DNA of 64,000 nt from Gemmiger formicilis (GTDB lineage: Bacteria > Bacillota > Clostridia > Oscillospirales > Ruminococcaceae). A program made the translations under genes and the position numbers. The notes under the pieces are model-generated. The model did not search any database. It saw nothing but the letters and a program-made list of their open reading frames with translations, and had not been told where the DNA came from. The stretch is taken from the NCBI RefSeq assembly GCF_024462815.1, contig NZ_JANGCG010000001.1, positions 124,001-188,000 on the forward strand, read 5' to 3'. This document shows, piece after piece, positions 16,341 through 24,965 of this stretch (its first letter is position 1; every line of letters begins with the position of its first letter).

Positions 16341-17735
16341 GTGCCGAAAAATGAGGAAGTAAGCCTTTCCAGTCTGGGTATGCAGATGCCTTACAATATG
16401 CAGGCTGAGCAGAGCGTGCTGGGTGCTGCGCTGATGGATGAGACGATTCTGAACCGCCTTATCACCGATATGGAACCCGAAATGTTCTACTCGGACCAGA
16501 ACCGCGCCGTGTATGAGACGATGCGTACCCTCTACACCGACAGCGAGGCCGTGGACGTCATCACGCTGGTCAATGCGCTGGCCGCAGGGGATACCTTTGC
16601 CAGTGCCGATGACGCCAAGGTTTACATTACCCGCATTGCCGAGACTGTGCCCGCAATCTCCAATGTCGATTCTTACTTCAAGATTGTCAAGGAAAAGTAT
16701 CAGGCACGCCGCCTGATTGACGCGGCACGTTCCATTTTGAACGAGACAGCCTCCGGTGAGGATGCAGACCTCTTGCTGGAAAGCGCCGAACAGAAGATTT
16801 ATGATATCCGTTCCGGCCGCGACAAGACCGGCGTCAAGACCATCCGGGAATCCATCCTGGAGGTCATCGACACGATGCAGAAACTGAGTGGTGCGGATCG
16901 CGACAAGTTCGCGGGCATCCCCACCGGCTTCAACTATCTGGACACGGTGCTGACCGGTCTGGGCCGTTCCGACCTGATTATTCTGGCGGCACGTCCCGGT
17001 ATGGGCAAAACCTCCTTTGCGCTGAACATTGCTACAAACGTGGCACGCCAGCAGAAAATCCCCACCATCATCTTCAGCCTTGAAATGACCTGTGAGCAGC
17101 TGACCGACCGTATTCTTTCCAGCACGGCCAACATTGACAGTCAGGCGTTCCGTACCGGCCGCCTGAACAGCTCTGACTGGAACGATTTTGCGCAGGCTAC
17201 CTCACTGCTCTACAATGCGCCCATTTATATGGACGATTCCTCCGGTATTTCGGTGCCAGAGATGAAGGCAAAAATCCGCACCATCAATCAGGACCCCAAA
17301 AAGGAAAAAATCGGGCTTGTTATCATTGACTATCTGCAGCTTATGCAGAGTGCCAAGCGCACCGAAAGCCGCGTGCAGGAAATCAGTGATATCACGCGAA
17401 ATCTGAAGATTATGGCCAAGGAGCTGAATGTGCCGGTTATCGCACTGTCGCAGCTTTCGCGTGCGGCGGAAAAGACGGCGGGCCGTTCGGACCACCGTCC
17501 GCAGCTTTCGGACCTTCGTGACTCTGGCTCTATCGAGCAGGACGCGGATATTGTGCTTTTCCTCTATCGCGCCGCCTACTACAACTCCCAGAACGGGGAG
17601 GAAAGTCAGGCCAACGAAAACGAGGCCGAGTGCATTGTGGCCAAGAACCGCCACGGCGAGACGAGCGTTGTCCGTCTGGGCTGGGATGGTGCCCACACGC
17701 GGTTCAGCAATCTGGATGTGACCCATGAGTTCTGA
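16341..17735 (+). CDS. dnaB: Replicative DNA helicase DnaB
   Basis: 464 residues from a GTG start with GGAGGG upstream. The N-terminal collar begins at MPYNMQAEQSVLGAAL; the RecA-type motor has Walker A ARPGMGKTSFAL (about 215-226), Walker B LVIIDYLQLM and the arginine-finger region SRAAEKTAGRSDHRPQLSDL. It is the hexameric fork helicase. No intein is present. The last 11 bases overlap tilS, so translation is coupled. Confidence 0.97.
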   Translation: MPKNEEVSLSSLGMQMPYNMQAEQSVLGAALMDETILNRLITDMEPEMFYSDQNRAVYETMRTLYTDSEAVDVITLVNALAAGDTFASADDAKVYITRIAETVPAISNVDSYFKIVKEKYQARRLIDAARSILNETASGEDADLLLESAEQKIYDIRSGRDKTGVKTIRESILEVIDTMQKLSGADRDKFAGIPTGFNYLDTVLTGLGRSDLIILAARPGMGKTSFALNIATNVARQQKIPTIIFSLEMTCEQLTDRILSSTANIDSQAFRTGRLNSSDWNDFAQATSLLYNAPIYMDDSSGISVPEMKAKIRTINQDPKKEKIGLVIIDYLQLMQSAKRTESRVQEISDITRNLKIMAKELNVPVIALSQLSRAAEKTAGRSDHRPQLSDLRDSGSIEQDADIVLFLYRAAYYNSQNGEESQANENEAECIVAKNRHGETSVVRLGWDGAHTRFSNLDVTHEF

Positions 17736-19116
17736 CGCAGAAAAAACAGTACAGCGTATTGAGGAGACTCTGTTGGACAACTGCCGCCGACAGGGTCTGT
17801 TCAAGTCTGGCGACAGGGTCATTGCGGCCTGCTCCGGCGGAGCAGACTCAATGGCTTTGTTGCTTTTTTTGCTGCGTAACCGCCGCAAACTGGCCATTGA
17901 GGTGCTGGCCACCCACGTGAACCATGGAATCCGGGGCGAGACCGCCCGCCGCGATGCTGACTTTGTGGCGGATTTCTGCCGCCGGAACGGCGTGGAGCTT
18001 TTCCTGTACGATGCCGTGCAGGAGGGGATAGACGTGCCGCCCAACCCCAGCGAGGACTGGGCACGCGGCCTGCGGTACGGTTGGTTTGATGAGCTGGCCG
18101 CCCGCGAGGAGGCCGTCATTGCCACGGCCCACACTATGTCCGATCAGGCCGAGACGGTGCTCTTCCGTATAGCGCGGGGAACAGGGCTGCATGGTCTTGC
18201 GGGTATTCCGCCGCGCCGCGGCTGCTATGTGCGCCCTTGCCTCTGCCTGACCCGCGCCGACACCGAGGCATACTGCGCCGCGCTGGGGCAACACTATGTG
18301 CAGGACGAAACCAACGCCGAGGACACCTACGCCCGTAACCGCATCCGGCACGAGGCTGTCCCCGCGCTGCAGTACGCAAACCCGGCAGCGGAGCGCAGCA
18401 TTGCCCGGCTCTGCCGCCAGATGCGCGCACTGGATGACTGGCTGAATGCCGAGGCTGCCGCACTTTTGCAGGCGGCCGCCGTGCCGGGCGGGTACGATGT
18501 TGCCATATTGCGCCGCGCCGAGGGGCCTGTGCTGGATGCCGCACTCCATGCGCTGGTCAGCCCGGTGCGGGACGCGGAGGAAAAGTATATCAGCCTGCTC
18601 CGGTTTGTGGTTCTGCACGGCGAGGGCAGCGTTCAGCTGACGCCGGATGTGAACTACCGTGTCCGCAACGGCCTGCTTGTCTGCCATACGCAGGAGGGGG
18701 CAAAGGTCCATCCGGCACCCCCGCAGCCCTTTGAACCCGGTGAATATCGCCTTCCGGGTGGTTATTTTGTGAAATTTCAGGTAGTAAAGTATGAAAATTT
18801 TCTAAAAAATCAATCAATTTTCAAAAAAGACTTAAACTGTTGCGCGGATTGTGCTAAAATACAAGGGAATGTTATTCTGCGCACACGGCAGGCAGGGGAT
18901 TTCTACCGCCCGGCAGGCCGCCATCTGCGCAAGACACTCAAAAAATATTACAATGAACTTGGCGTACCGCAGGCCGAACGGCCGCTGCTTCCACTGCTGG
19001 CTGATGGCAGTGAGGTGCTGTGGCTGTGGGGCTGCGGCTTCGCCGAGGGATGTGCCCCCGATGAGTACACCCATGAGGTACTGACGGTGCGGACGGAAAA
19101 AACAGGGGAGGCATAA
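17725..19116 (+). CDS. tilS: tRNA(Ile)-lysidine synthase TilS
   Basis: 463 residues. The PP-loop ATPase signature CSGGADSMALL (about 36-46) and HVNHGIRGE are followed by the AHTMSDQAETVLFRIARGTGL block, the linker and the small C-terminal TilS domain (RTRQAGDFYRP, then KTLKKYYNE). It makes lysidine-34 in the tRNA that reads AUA. The stretch 18765-18870 inside the gene is strikingly AT-rich compared with the rest of the region and holds a promoter-like sequence. Overlaps dnaB by 11 bases; hpt starts 5 bases after the stop. Confidence 0.95.
   Translation: MSSDAEKTVQRIEETLLDNCRRQGLFKSGDRVIAACSGGADSMALLLFLLRNRRKLAIEVLATHVNHGIRGETARRDADFVADFCRRNGVELFLYDAVQEGIDVPPNPSEDWARGLRYGWFDELAAREEAVIATAHTMSDQAETVLFRIARGTGLHGLAGIPPRRGCYVRPCLCLTRADTEAYCAALGQHYVQDETNAEDTYARNRIRHEAVPALQYANPAAERSIARLCRQMRALDDWLNAEAAALLQAAAVPGGYDVAILRRAEGPVLDAALHALVSPVRDAEEKYISLLRFVVLHGEGSVQLTPDVNYRVRNGLLVCHTQEGAKVHPAPPQPFEPGEYRLPGGYFVKFQVVKYENFLKNQSIFKKDLNCCADCAKIQGNVILRTRQAGDFYRPAGRHLRKTLKKYYNELGVPQAERPLLPLLADGSEVLWLWGCGFAEGCAPDEYTHEVLTVRTEKTGEA
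18832..18860 (+). promoter_or_regulatory. Possible internal promoter in tilS (for hpt-ftsH)
   Basis: TTAAAC, 17-bp spacer, TAAAAT within an AT-rich island of about 100 bases in the 3' third of tilS, about 260 bases before hpt. Confidence 0.4.
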
Positions 19117-19121
19117 TATTT

Positions 19122-19673
19122 ATGCATAATATGGACAATGACATTGACCATGTTCTGGTATCCGAAGCTGAGCTGAAGGCGAAGGTGGCCGAGCTGGGTG
19201 CCCGGATTACCCGCGACTATGAGGGCCGGGATCTGCTGCTGGTCTCTATCCTGAAGGGATCGGTTGTCTTTATGGCAGACCTGATGCGCGCAGTGAAGAT
19301 GCCCTGCGCCATCGACTTCATGGTGGTTTCCAGCTATGGCGGCGCAAACACGTCCTCCACCGGCCTTGTCAAAATCATCAAGGATCTGGACGCCGATCTG
19401 ACCGGCAAGGATGTGCTGATTGTGGAGGATATTCTGGATACCGGCATCACCCTGTCCAAGCTGGTGCCTGTTCTGAAGATGCGCAACCCCAGCAGCGTCA
19501 AAATCTGCACCATCCTCAGCAAGCCCAGCCGCCGCATGGCCGACATTGAGCCGGATTACTGCGGCTTTGAGGTTCCCGATGAGTTCGTGGTCGGCTACGG
19601 TCTGGACTATGATGAAAAGTATCGCAACCTGCCCTACGTGGGTGTCCTCAAGCCGGAGGTTTATTCCCACTAA
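19122..19673 (+). CDS. hpt: Hypoxanthine phosphoribosyltransferase
   Basis: 183 residues. The PRPP motif VLIVEDILDTGITLS (about 103-117) is diagnostic; the flexible-loop region VVSSYGG and the C-terminal GYGLDYDEKYRNLPYVG fit HPRTs. It salvages hypoxanthine and guanine to IMP and GMP. GGGGAGG lies 10 bases before the ATG at 19122; a second in-frame ATG at 19131 is possible. The tilS-hpt-ftsH order is conserved across Firmicutes. Confidence 0.96.
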   Translation: MHNMDNDIDHVLVSEAELKAKVAELGARITRDYEGRDLLLVSILKGSVVFMADLMRAVKMPCAIDFMVVSSYGGANTSSTGLVKIIKDLDADLTGKDVLIVEDILDTGITLSKLVPVLKMRNPSSVKICTILSKPSRRMADIEPDYCGFEVPDEFVVGYGLDYDEKYRNLPYVGVLKPEVYSH

Positions 19674-19715
19674 AGCCAAAATGCCCGGCAGAAACGCCGG
19701 ATAGGAGTTGATTTC

Positions 19716-21803
19716 TTGCAGCAAAAACAGCCGAAATTCAGCGGCATCCTTGTGGTGGCCGTCCTGATGGTATTGGTTCTCTTCTTTATCAGCCTTTCTC
19801 CGCTGCTGGCGGAAACCGGCAATAAGGACACAACCTATTCCGAAATTTACTATTACTTTGAAAATCAACAGGTGACCTCGTTCCGTCTGAATCTGGGCAC
19901 CGGCTCGCTGGAGCTCTGGCTCAAGGAGGGCAACATCCCTCTGCCGGAGTCCAACGCCGCGGCAAGCCTGCCCAACGGTGGCCTGCTGAGCCTGAACAGC
20001 TCTGACAATGACGCACTGCCTGATAACGGCGGCACGGTCTATATGACCTACAAGCTGCCCTATGGTGGTGACTTCAACACCGGCAAGATTTCCGACTTTG
20101 TGGATGAGTACAACGCCGCAAACCCGGACGCACCGATGGTATTTGACTACGTTGCCGCCAAGACCAGCGTGCCATGGCTGGAAATTATCTTCTACGTGGC
20201 CATGATTGGCAGCATCGGTATGCTGTTTATGTCGATGTACCGCGGCGGCGCAGGCGGCGGCATTATGAATGTCGGCCGCGCCAAGGTCAAGGACCAGCAG
20301 GAGAGCCAGCGCAAGGCGACCTTTGCCGATGTGGCCGGTGCCGATGAGGAAAAGGCCGAGCTACAGGAGGTTGTCGAATTCCTGAAGGCTCCCGACAAAT
20401 TCAACTCTCTGGGCGCACGGATTCCCCACGGTGTCCTGCTTGTCGGCCCTCCGGGTACCGGCAAGACGCTGCTGGCCCGCGCCTGTGCGGGTGAGGCCGG
20501 TGTGCCGTTCTACGCCATTTCCGGCTCTGATTTTGTGGAGATGTATGTCGGCGTCGGCGCGTCCCGCGTGCGTGACCTGTTTGAGAAGGCCAAAAAGACG
20601 ATGCCCTCCATCATCTTCATTGATGAGATTGACGCGGTGGGCCGTCAGCGTGGCGCAGGTCTGGGCGGCGGCCACGATGAACGTGAGCAGACACTGAACC
20701 AGTTGCTGGTTGAGATGGATGGCTTCGATGCCAACGATGGCGTCATTGTTATGGCTGCTACGAACCGTGCTGATATTCTGGATAAGGCGCTGCTGCGTCC
20801 GGGCCGTTTCGACCGTCAGGTCTATGTCGGTTTGCCCGATGTGAAGGGCCGTGAGGAAATCCTGCGCGTTCACACCAAGAACAAGCCCCTCGGCCCCGAT
20901 GTGAGCCTCAAGACGATTGCACGCTCCACGGCTGGCTTCTCCGGAGCCGATTTGGAAAACCTTGTCAACGAGGCCGCCCTGCTGGCGGCACGTCAGGGCA
21001 AGAAGGCGATTACCGAGAAGGAAATCGAGGAAGCCTCGGTAAAGGTTATGATGGGCCCCGAGAAGAAGAGCCACGTTGTCACCGATGAGGAGCGCCGCCT
21101 GACCGCCTACCACGAGACCGGCCACGCAATTACCGGCTATTTCAGCAAGCACCATGACCCGGTGCACCAGATTAGCATTATCTCCCGCGGCGGTGCGGGC
21201 GGCTACACAATGTATCTGCCCGAAAAGGACCCCAGCTATGTCACCAAGACGGCAATGTTTGAGAATATTGTCACCCTGCTGGGCGGCCGTGTGGCAGAGC
21301 AACTGGTGCTGGACGATATCTCCACCGGTGCCTCCAACGATTTGCAGCGTGCCACGGATACGGCGCGCTCTATGGTAACTCGCTACGGTTTCTCGGAGCG
21401 TATGGGCCCGGTTGTCTACGGCAGCGACCCCGGCGAGACCTTCCTGGGACGTGACTTTGGACAGGGCAAGGGCTATTCCGAGGCGATTGCCTCCGAAATT
21501 GACAACGAAATCCGCGACATTGTGGATGAAGCCTATGAGACGGCCCGCCGCACCCTGACCGAGCATATGAGCGAGCTGCACAAGGTGGCCGGCGTTCTGA
21601 TGGAGCGCGAAAAAATCAGCGGTGAGGAGTTCAAGACGCTGATGGAGGGCGGAACCCTGCCGCCCTATGACCTTGCCAAGGGCGAGACCGCCCAGCCCGA
21701 AACACCTGTGCCGGAAACTGCAGAACCTGTGCAGCCTGCCGAACAGACCGAAAACCCGCAGCCTGCCGAGACGGACAACACCCACCCCGGCACCCAAGAG
21801 TAA
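19716..21803 (+). CDS. ftsH: ATP-dependent zinc metalloprotease FtsH
   Basis: 695 residues from a TTG with GGAGTTG upstream. Membrane segment 1 covers about 10-30 and segment 2 about 150-170, with the extracellular domain between. The AAA module has Walker A GPPGTGKT (about 247), Walker [11 protein letters not shown] and the SRH; the protease zinc site HETGH follows (about 468). It degrades membrane and regulatory proteins. The C-terminal ~40 residues are a Pro/Glu/Thr-rich tail with [20 protein letters not shown] repeats, longer and more acidic than usual. A small zinc-ribbon gene follows after 15 bases. Confidence 0.97.
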   Translation: MQQKQPKFSGILVVAVLMVLVLFFISLSPLLAETGNKDTTYSEIYYYFENQQVTSFRLNLGTGSLELWLKEGNIPLPESNAAASLPNGGLLSLNSSDNDALPDNGGTVYMTYKLPYGGDFNTGKISDFVDEYNAANPDAPMVFDYVAAKTSVPWLEIIFYVAMIGSIGMLFMSMYRGGAGGGIMNVGRAKVKDQQESQRKATFADVAGADEEKAELQEVVEFLKAPDKFNSLGARIPHGVLLVGPPGTGKTLLARACAGEAGVPFYAISGSDFVEMYVGVGASRVRDLFEKAKKTMPSIIFIDEIDAVGRQRGAGLGGGHDEREQTLNQLLVEMDGFDANDGVIVMAATNRADILDKALLRPGRFDRQVYVGLPDVKGREEILRVHTKNKPLGPDVSLKTIARSTAGFSGADLENLVNEAALLAARQGKKAITEKEIEEASVKVMMGPEKKSHVVTDEERRLTAYHETGHAITGYFSKHHDPVHQISIISRGGAGGYTMYLPEKDPSYVTKTAMFENIVTLLGGRVAEQLVLDDISTGASNDLQRATDTARSMVTRYGFSERMGPVVYGSDPGETFLGRDFGQGKGYSEAIASEIDNEIRDIVDEAYETARRTLTEHMSELHKVAGVLMEREKISGEEFKTLMEGGTLPPYDLAKGETAQPETPVPETAEPVQPAEQTENPQPAETDNTHPGTQE

Positions 21804-21818
21804 AGAGTAGGTGTAACT

Positions 21819-22937
21819 ATGGATCAGAATTTTTCCCTGATGGCGCAGTCCCGCGCCAACTATTACACGGCTGGCAGCCCGGTGCAGTTTGTCCGTGTTG
21901 AGCTGCTGAAAGGCGATGTCACCGGCGAGGTGGCTGTCTGCCTGACCTTCAAGAACGTTGGCACAGAGCCGTTGACCGGCCTCGTTGTCCACTTCAAATG
22001 TAAGGACGCTGCCGGTCAGATTCTCTGCGAGGATGACTTCTACTATGAGCAGCTCAACGCGCAGCCCGGTGATGTTTTCGGCAGCGATGATGCCGTCTAC
22101 GTCAGCGATACGCCGGTTTCCAGCGTAGAGGTTGAGCAGGATCGCGCCTTCCTGAACGGACGCGGTGTGGATCTGCGCGGCTATAAGCGTGTGCGTCTGG
22201 ATATGCCCCGCGTGCTGCCTGCATCCATTGCCAAGACCCTGCAAAAGCGCGCCAACAACCCGCAGCTGACCTGCGTGCCGCAGGATACCCAGTATGGCTG
22301 GTTCTGCGCCTGTGGTGCGTTCCATCCCAATGAGGAAAACTGCACGGTCTGCTCGGAGTGTGGTGGTGACCGTGCCGGCATCAAGGCCACGCTGACCTCC
22401 ATTCTGGAGGAGGCACGTCAGGCCGCAGAGCGCCAACAGCAGGAAGTCAACGCTGTGGCAAGCAGCGTTGCACCCGCCCCGCAGCCCCAGCCTGCAGCTC
22501 CCGCCGCCAAAGACCCCCGCGCCATGGCCAACGCCGTGCAGGCAGCTATCACGGGCCAGCAGGAGATTCCGCCGAAGAAAGCCTATGAGCCTGAGGAGGC
22601 CACCGCCGCCTTTGAGCCGCAGGGCTACGCCGACAATGATGTGGATGAGGAAGCCGAGCGCGTTCGCCGTTACGCCCCCAAGGGCCGTCTGTTTGACGAT
22701 GATGAGGACGATGACGAAGGTACCCAGATGTATGACACCGATAATCTGGACTACGATGATGACGATTACGAGGATCGCAAGAAGTCCAAGAAGCGCGGCC
22801 GTTACGCCGATGATGATGAGACCAGCGAGGATGATGTTATGGCCGAGCGCATCATCCATCTGGCTCCGCCCATCACTGCCATTGCCTGCGCCCTGATTGT
22901 GGCACTGTCTCTGGTATACCATTTCGTTCTGGCATAA
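21819..22937 (+). CDS. Tail-anchored protein with N-terminal beta domain and zinc ribbon, unknown function
   Basis: 372 residues, not assignable to a named family by eye. Residues 1-150 look like an all-beta domain (alternating hydrophobic strands, LTFKNVGTEPLTGL). About 168-187 form a four-Cys zinc ribbon (CACGAFHP and CTVCSECGG). About 200-340 are low-complexity: Ala/Pro/Gln-rich, then highly acidic (DDDEDDDEG and further Asp runs) with a basic KKSKKRGR patch. The end is one hydrophobic helix (about 350-371) with only a short tail beyond, so it is probably anchored in the membrane by its C-terminus and faces the cytoplasm. It lies 15 bases after ftsH, so it is probably co-expressed. Confidence 0.8.
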   Translation: MDQNFSLMAQSRANYYTAGSPVQFVRVELLKGDVTGEVAVCLTFKNVGTEPLTGLVVHFKCKDAAGQILCEDDFYYEQLNAQPGDVFGSDDAVYVSDTPVSSVEVEQDRAFLNGRGVDLRGYKRVRLDMPRVLPASIAKTLQKRANNPQLTCVPQDTQYGWFCACGAFHPNEENCTVCSECGGDRAGIKATLTSILEEARQAAERQQQEVNAVASSVAPAPQPQPAAPAAKDPRAMANAVQAAITGQQEIPPKKAYEPEEATAAFEPQGYADNDVDEEAERVRRYAPKGRLFDDDEDDDEGTQMYDTDNLDYDDDDYEDRKKSKKRGRYADDDETSEDDVMAERIIHLAPPITAIACALIVALSLVYHFVLA

Positions 22938-22944
22938 AATGATT

Positions 22945-22977
22945 CTGTAGGGCTTGGGCACGAAGAGGCTCTGCAGT
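22945..22977. repeat. Possible degenerate copy of a CTGTAGGG-type intergenic repeat
   Basis: Begins CTGTAGGGCTTGGGCACG and resembles the start of the elements at 35673 and 55849, but the inverted half is eroded. Confidence 0.3.
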
Positions 22978-22985
22978 AGTACAAA

Positions 22986-23025
22986 ACAACACCCGGAGGG
23001 CTTTGCGAAACCCTCCGGGTGTTGT
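22986..23025. terminator. Bidirectional terminator between convergent genes
   Basis: A long perfect stem, ACAACACCCGGAGGG with CCCTCCGGGTGTTGT, loop of 10 bases, between the zinc-ribbon gene and the minus-strand pseudouridine synthase. Confidence 0.9.
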
Positions 23026-23027
23026 CT

Positions 23028-24002
23028 TTACTTCTCGTTTTCAGCGGTCAGGCGCTCATAGGTCTTTACGATTTCCGGGTCATTCAGCTTGATGACTTTG
23101 CCGGAGAGATAATGCAGCGTGTTTTCCTCCGGGATACGTCCAAAGGTCAGCCGCTGGGCACAGAGTGCCTGTGTTTTCAGCCCGGTGCGCTCGTTCATCT
23201 TGCGGTTGCCGTACTTGATATCGCCCAGCACCGGGTGGCCCAGATAGGCAAGGTGGGCGCGTATCTGATGGGTGCGCCCGGTGATAAGCCCAATGCGGCA
23301 GAGTGCGAACGGCCCGGATTGGCGAATTACGGTGATCTCTGTGATAATCTGTTTGTAGCCCTCGCTCTCCCTTGCGTGGATGCGGACCTTGTTGGTCTTT
23401 TCGCTGTGCTGCAGCCAGGCCACAAAGCGCCCCTGCGGCGGTGCGCCCACGGTGATGGTCAGATATTCCTTCTTCATCCAATCATCGCGGATTATCTCGT
23501 TCAGGTCACGCAGTGCGGCGTAGCTTTTGGCAGCCAGCACCAGCCCCTCCGTGCCGCGGTCCAGCCGGTTGCACAGGGCAGGGGCAAACCGCTTTTCGGC
23601 GTGGGGGTCATATTCGCCCTTCGCTTCCAGATAGGCGGCAAAGGCATCCACAAGGTTCGCGTCGCCGGTGCGGTCACTGTGGCAGAGCAGATGCGCGGGC
23701 TTGTACAGCACGGCAAGGTTTTCGTCCTCATACACCACGGCAACAGGCGGCTGCCTGCGGGGCGGCTTGGCCGCTTTGGCGGCCGGGCGTCCCACCGGGA
23801 AGAACTCATCATTGATGTATAGTTCAATCAGGTCACCGGTCTGCAGCCGGGTGTCCGGCTCGGCGCGCTTTCCGTTGACCTTGATGCGCTTGTTGCGGAA
23901 CGCCTTGTACATCATACTGCGGGGCATATCCTTGGTCACACCCTCCACAAAGCGGCTCAGGCGCACACCGTTCTCATTGGGGCCTGCGGTAAAACTTTTC
24001 AT
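23028..24002 (-). CDS. RluA-family pseudouridine synthase (with S4-like N-terminus)
   Basis: 324 residues. An S4-type RNA-binding region (SRFVEGVTKDMPRSMMYKAF, then KRIKVNGKRAE) precedes the catalytic domain with CNRLDRGTEGLVLA, where the Asp is the nucleophile, and GRTHQIRAHLAYLGHPVLGD near the end. It isomerises uridine in rRNA or tRNA; the target base cannot be told from sequence. It has its own promoter, which shares a palindromic -10 with radC. A second family member is at 30048-30974. Confidence 0.92.
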   Translation of the reverse strand: MKSFTAGPNENGVRLSRFVEGVTKDMPRSMMYKAFRNKRIKVNGKRAEPDTRLQTGDLIELYINDEFFPVGRPAAKAAKPPRRQPPVAVVYEDENLAVLYKPAHLLCHSDRTGDANLVDAFAAYLEAKGEYDPHAEKRFAPALCNRLDRGTEGLVLAAKSYAALRDLNEIIRDDWMKKEYLTITVGAPPQGRFVAWLQHSEKTNKVRIHARESEGYKQIITEITVIRQSGPFALCRIGLITGRTHQIRAHLAYLGHPVLGDIKYGNRKMNERTGLKTQALCAQRLTFGRIPEENTLHYLSGKVIKLNDPEIVKTYERLTAENEK

Positions 24003-24032
24003 TGTATCCTCGTATTTCCTTTAAAAAATCGG

Positions 24033-24061
24033 TTGGCAAAATGGTATTTTCATTATATAAT
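24033..24061 (+). promoter_or_regulatory. radC promoter in a 20-bp palindrome
   Basis: TTGGCA, 17-bp spacer, TATAAT (24056-24061). The -10 lies in the perfect palindrome TTTTCATTATATAATGAAAA (24047-24066). Confidence 0.7.
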
Positions 24062-24080
24062 GAAAACAGGAAAACGTAAA
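24052..24080 (-). promoter_or_regulatory. Divergent promoter of the RluA-family gene, sharing the -10 palindrome
   Basis: Minus strand TTTACG (24080-24075), 17-bp spacer, TATAAT (24057-24052); this -10 overlaps the radC -10 by two bases, so both promoters cannot be occupied at once. Confidence 0.65.
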
Positions 24081-24096
24081 GACAGGATGTGAAAAA

Positions 24097-24822
24097 ATGG
24101 CAGGGGAGAATCTTCATGAGGAGCATCGTGCCCGGATGAAGGCCCGCGTGGAGCGCGATGGGCTGGAAAGTCTGGCAGAGCATGAGGCACTGGAATATCT
24201 GCTGTTTATGTCCATTCCGCGGCAGGATACCAACGTACTGGCCCATCGGCTGATTGAGCATTTCGGTGATTTCTGTAAGGTTATGGAGGCTGAACCCGAG
24301 GAGCTGGAACAGGTGCCCGGCATCGGGCCCAAAAGTGCACATCTGATTTCTACCGTTATGGCGTTCAGCCGCTATTATACGCTGAAAAAGCGCGTTACCC
24401 GGCAGGCGTTGAGCACCGCCGAGGCCGCCATTAACTACGTCAAGCCGTTGTTCCGCGGCCTGCAGAATGAGCAGCTCTATCTGATTCTGCTGGACGATGC
24501 CTGCCGCCCGATGCAGGATCTGCGCATTGCCGAGGGTGTGCCCAACCGCGTGACAGTGGACACCCGCAAGCTGCTGCGCGCTGTGGCCCGCACCAATTCC
24601 ACCTGCGGGATTCTGGCGCACAACCATCCCACCGGTATGGCCGTCCCCTCGGAGGCCGACCGCCTGACAACCTATCGCATTATGGAACTGACCGGTCAGC
24701 TTGGTTTTACCGTCATTGACCACATCATCATCGCCGGGGAGGATGCCTGCTCGATGCTGAACCGCGGCAGCCTGCCGGAATACCGCCCGGGCGGCGGCAT
24801 ATTGCAGGCCGCCAGCCGCTGA
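24097..24822 (+). CDS. radC: RadC-family JAB/MPN protein
   Basis: 241 residues. A helix-hairpin-helix segment (EQVPGIGPKSAHLI, about 70-83) is followed by the RadC JAB domain with the metal-site pattern ILAHNHPTGMAVPSEAD (about 169-185). The family was named for a supposed repair role that was later withdrawn; its real function is unsettled. Neighbouring uvrB-uvrA does not prove a repair role. It is transcribed from its own promoter and ends at a terminator before uvrB. Confidence 0.92.
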   Translation: MAGENLHEEHRARMKARVERDGLESLAEHEALEYLLFMSIPRQDTNVLAHRLIEHFGDFCKVMEAEPEELEQVPGIGPKSAHLISTVMAFSRYYTLKKRVTRQALSTAEAAINYVKPLFRGLQNEQLYLILLDDACRPMQDLRIAEGVPNRVTVDTRKLLRAVARTNSTCGILAHNHPTGMAVPSEADRLTTYRIMELTGQLGFTVIDHIIIAGEDACSMLNRGSLPEYRPGGGILQAASR

Positions 24823-24834
24823 AATCAACGCTCT

Positions 24835-24866
24835 GCGCTCTGCCACTTGGCAGGGCGCATTTTTCT
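24835..24866 (+). terminator. Terminator after radC
   Basis: 10-bp stem GCGCTCTGCC/GGCAGGGCGC with loop ACTT, then ATTTTTC. Confidence 0.8.
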
Positions 24867-24897
24867 GCTTTTTGCGCACAAAATATCGGCAAAGGGC

Positions 24898-24926
24898 TTT
24901 ACTTATAAAAGAGGCCGTGCTATAAT
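24898..24926 (+). promoter_or_regulatory. uvrB promoter
   Basis: TTTACT, 17-bp spacer, TATAAT (24921-24926). The candidate SOS operator begins six bases after the -10. Confidence 0.8.
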
Positions 24927-24931
24927 CGTTA

Positions 24932-24948
24932 TACAACTAATCGTTGTA
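24932..24948. promoter_or_regulatory. Candidate SOS operator at uvrB, TACAAC-N5-GTTGTA
   Basis: Same 6-5-6 palindrome as at the Y-family polymerase (1908-1924), with a different 5-base centre (TAATC here). It covers the expected transcription start. Confidence 0.75.
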
Positions 24949-24965
24949 CTCTGAAAGGAGAGACA

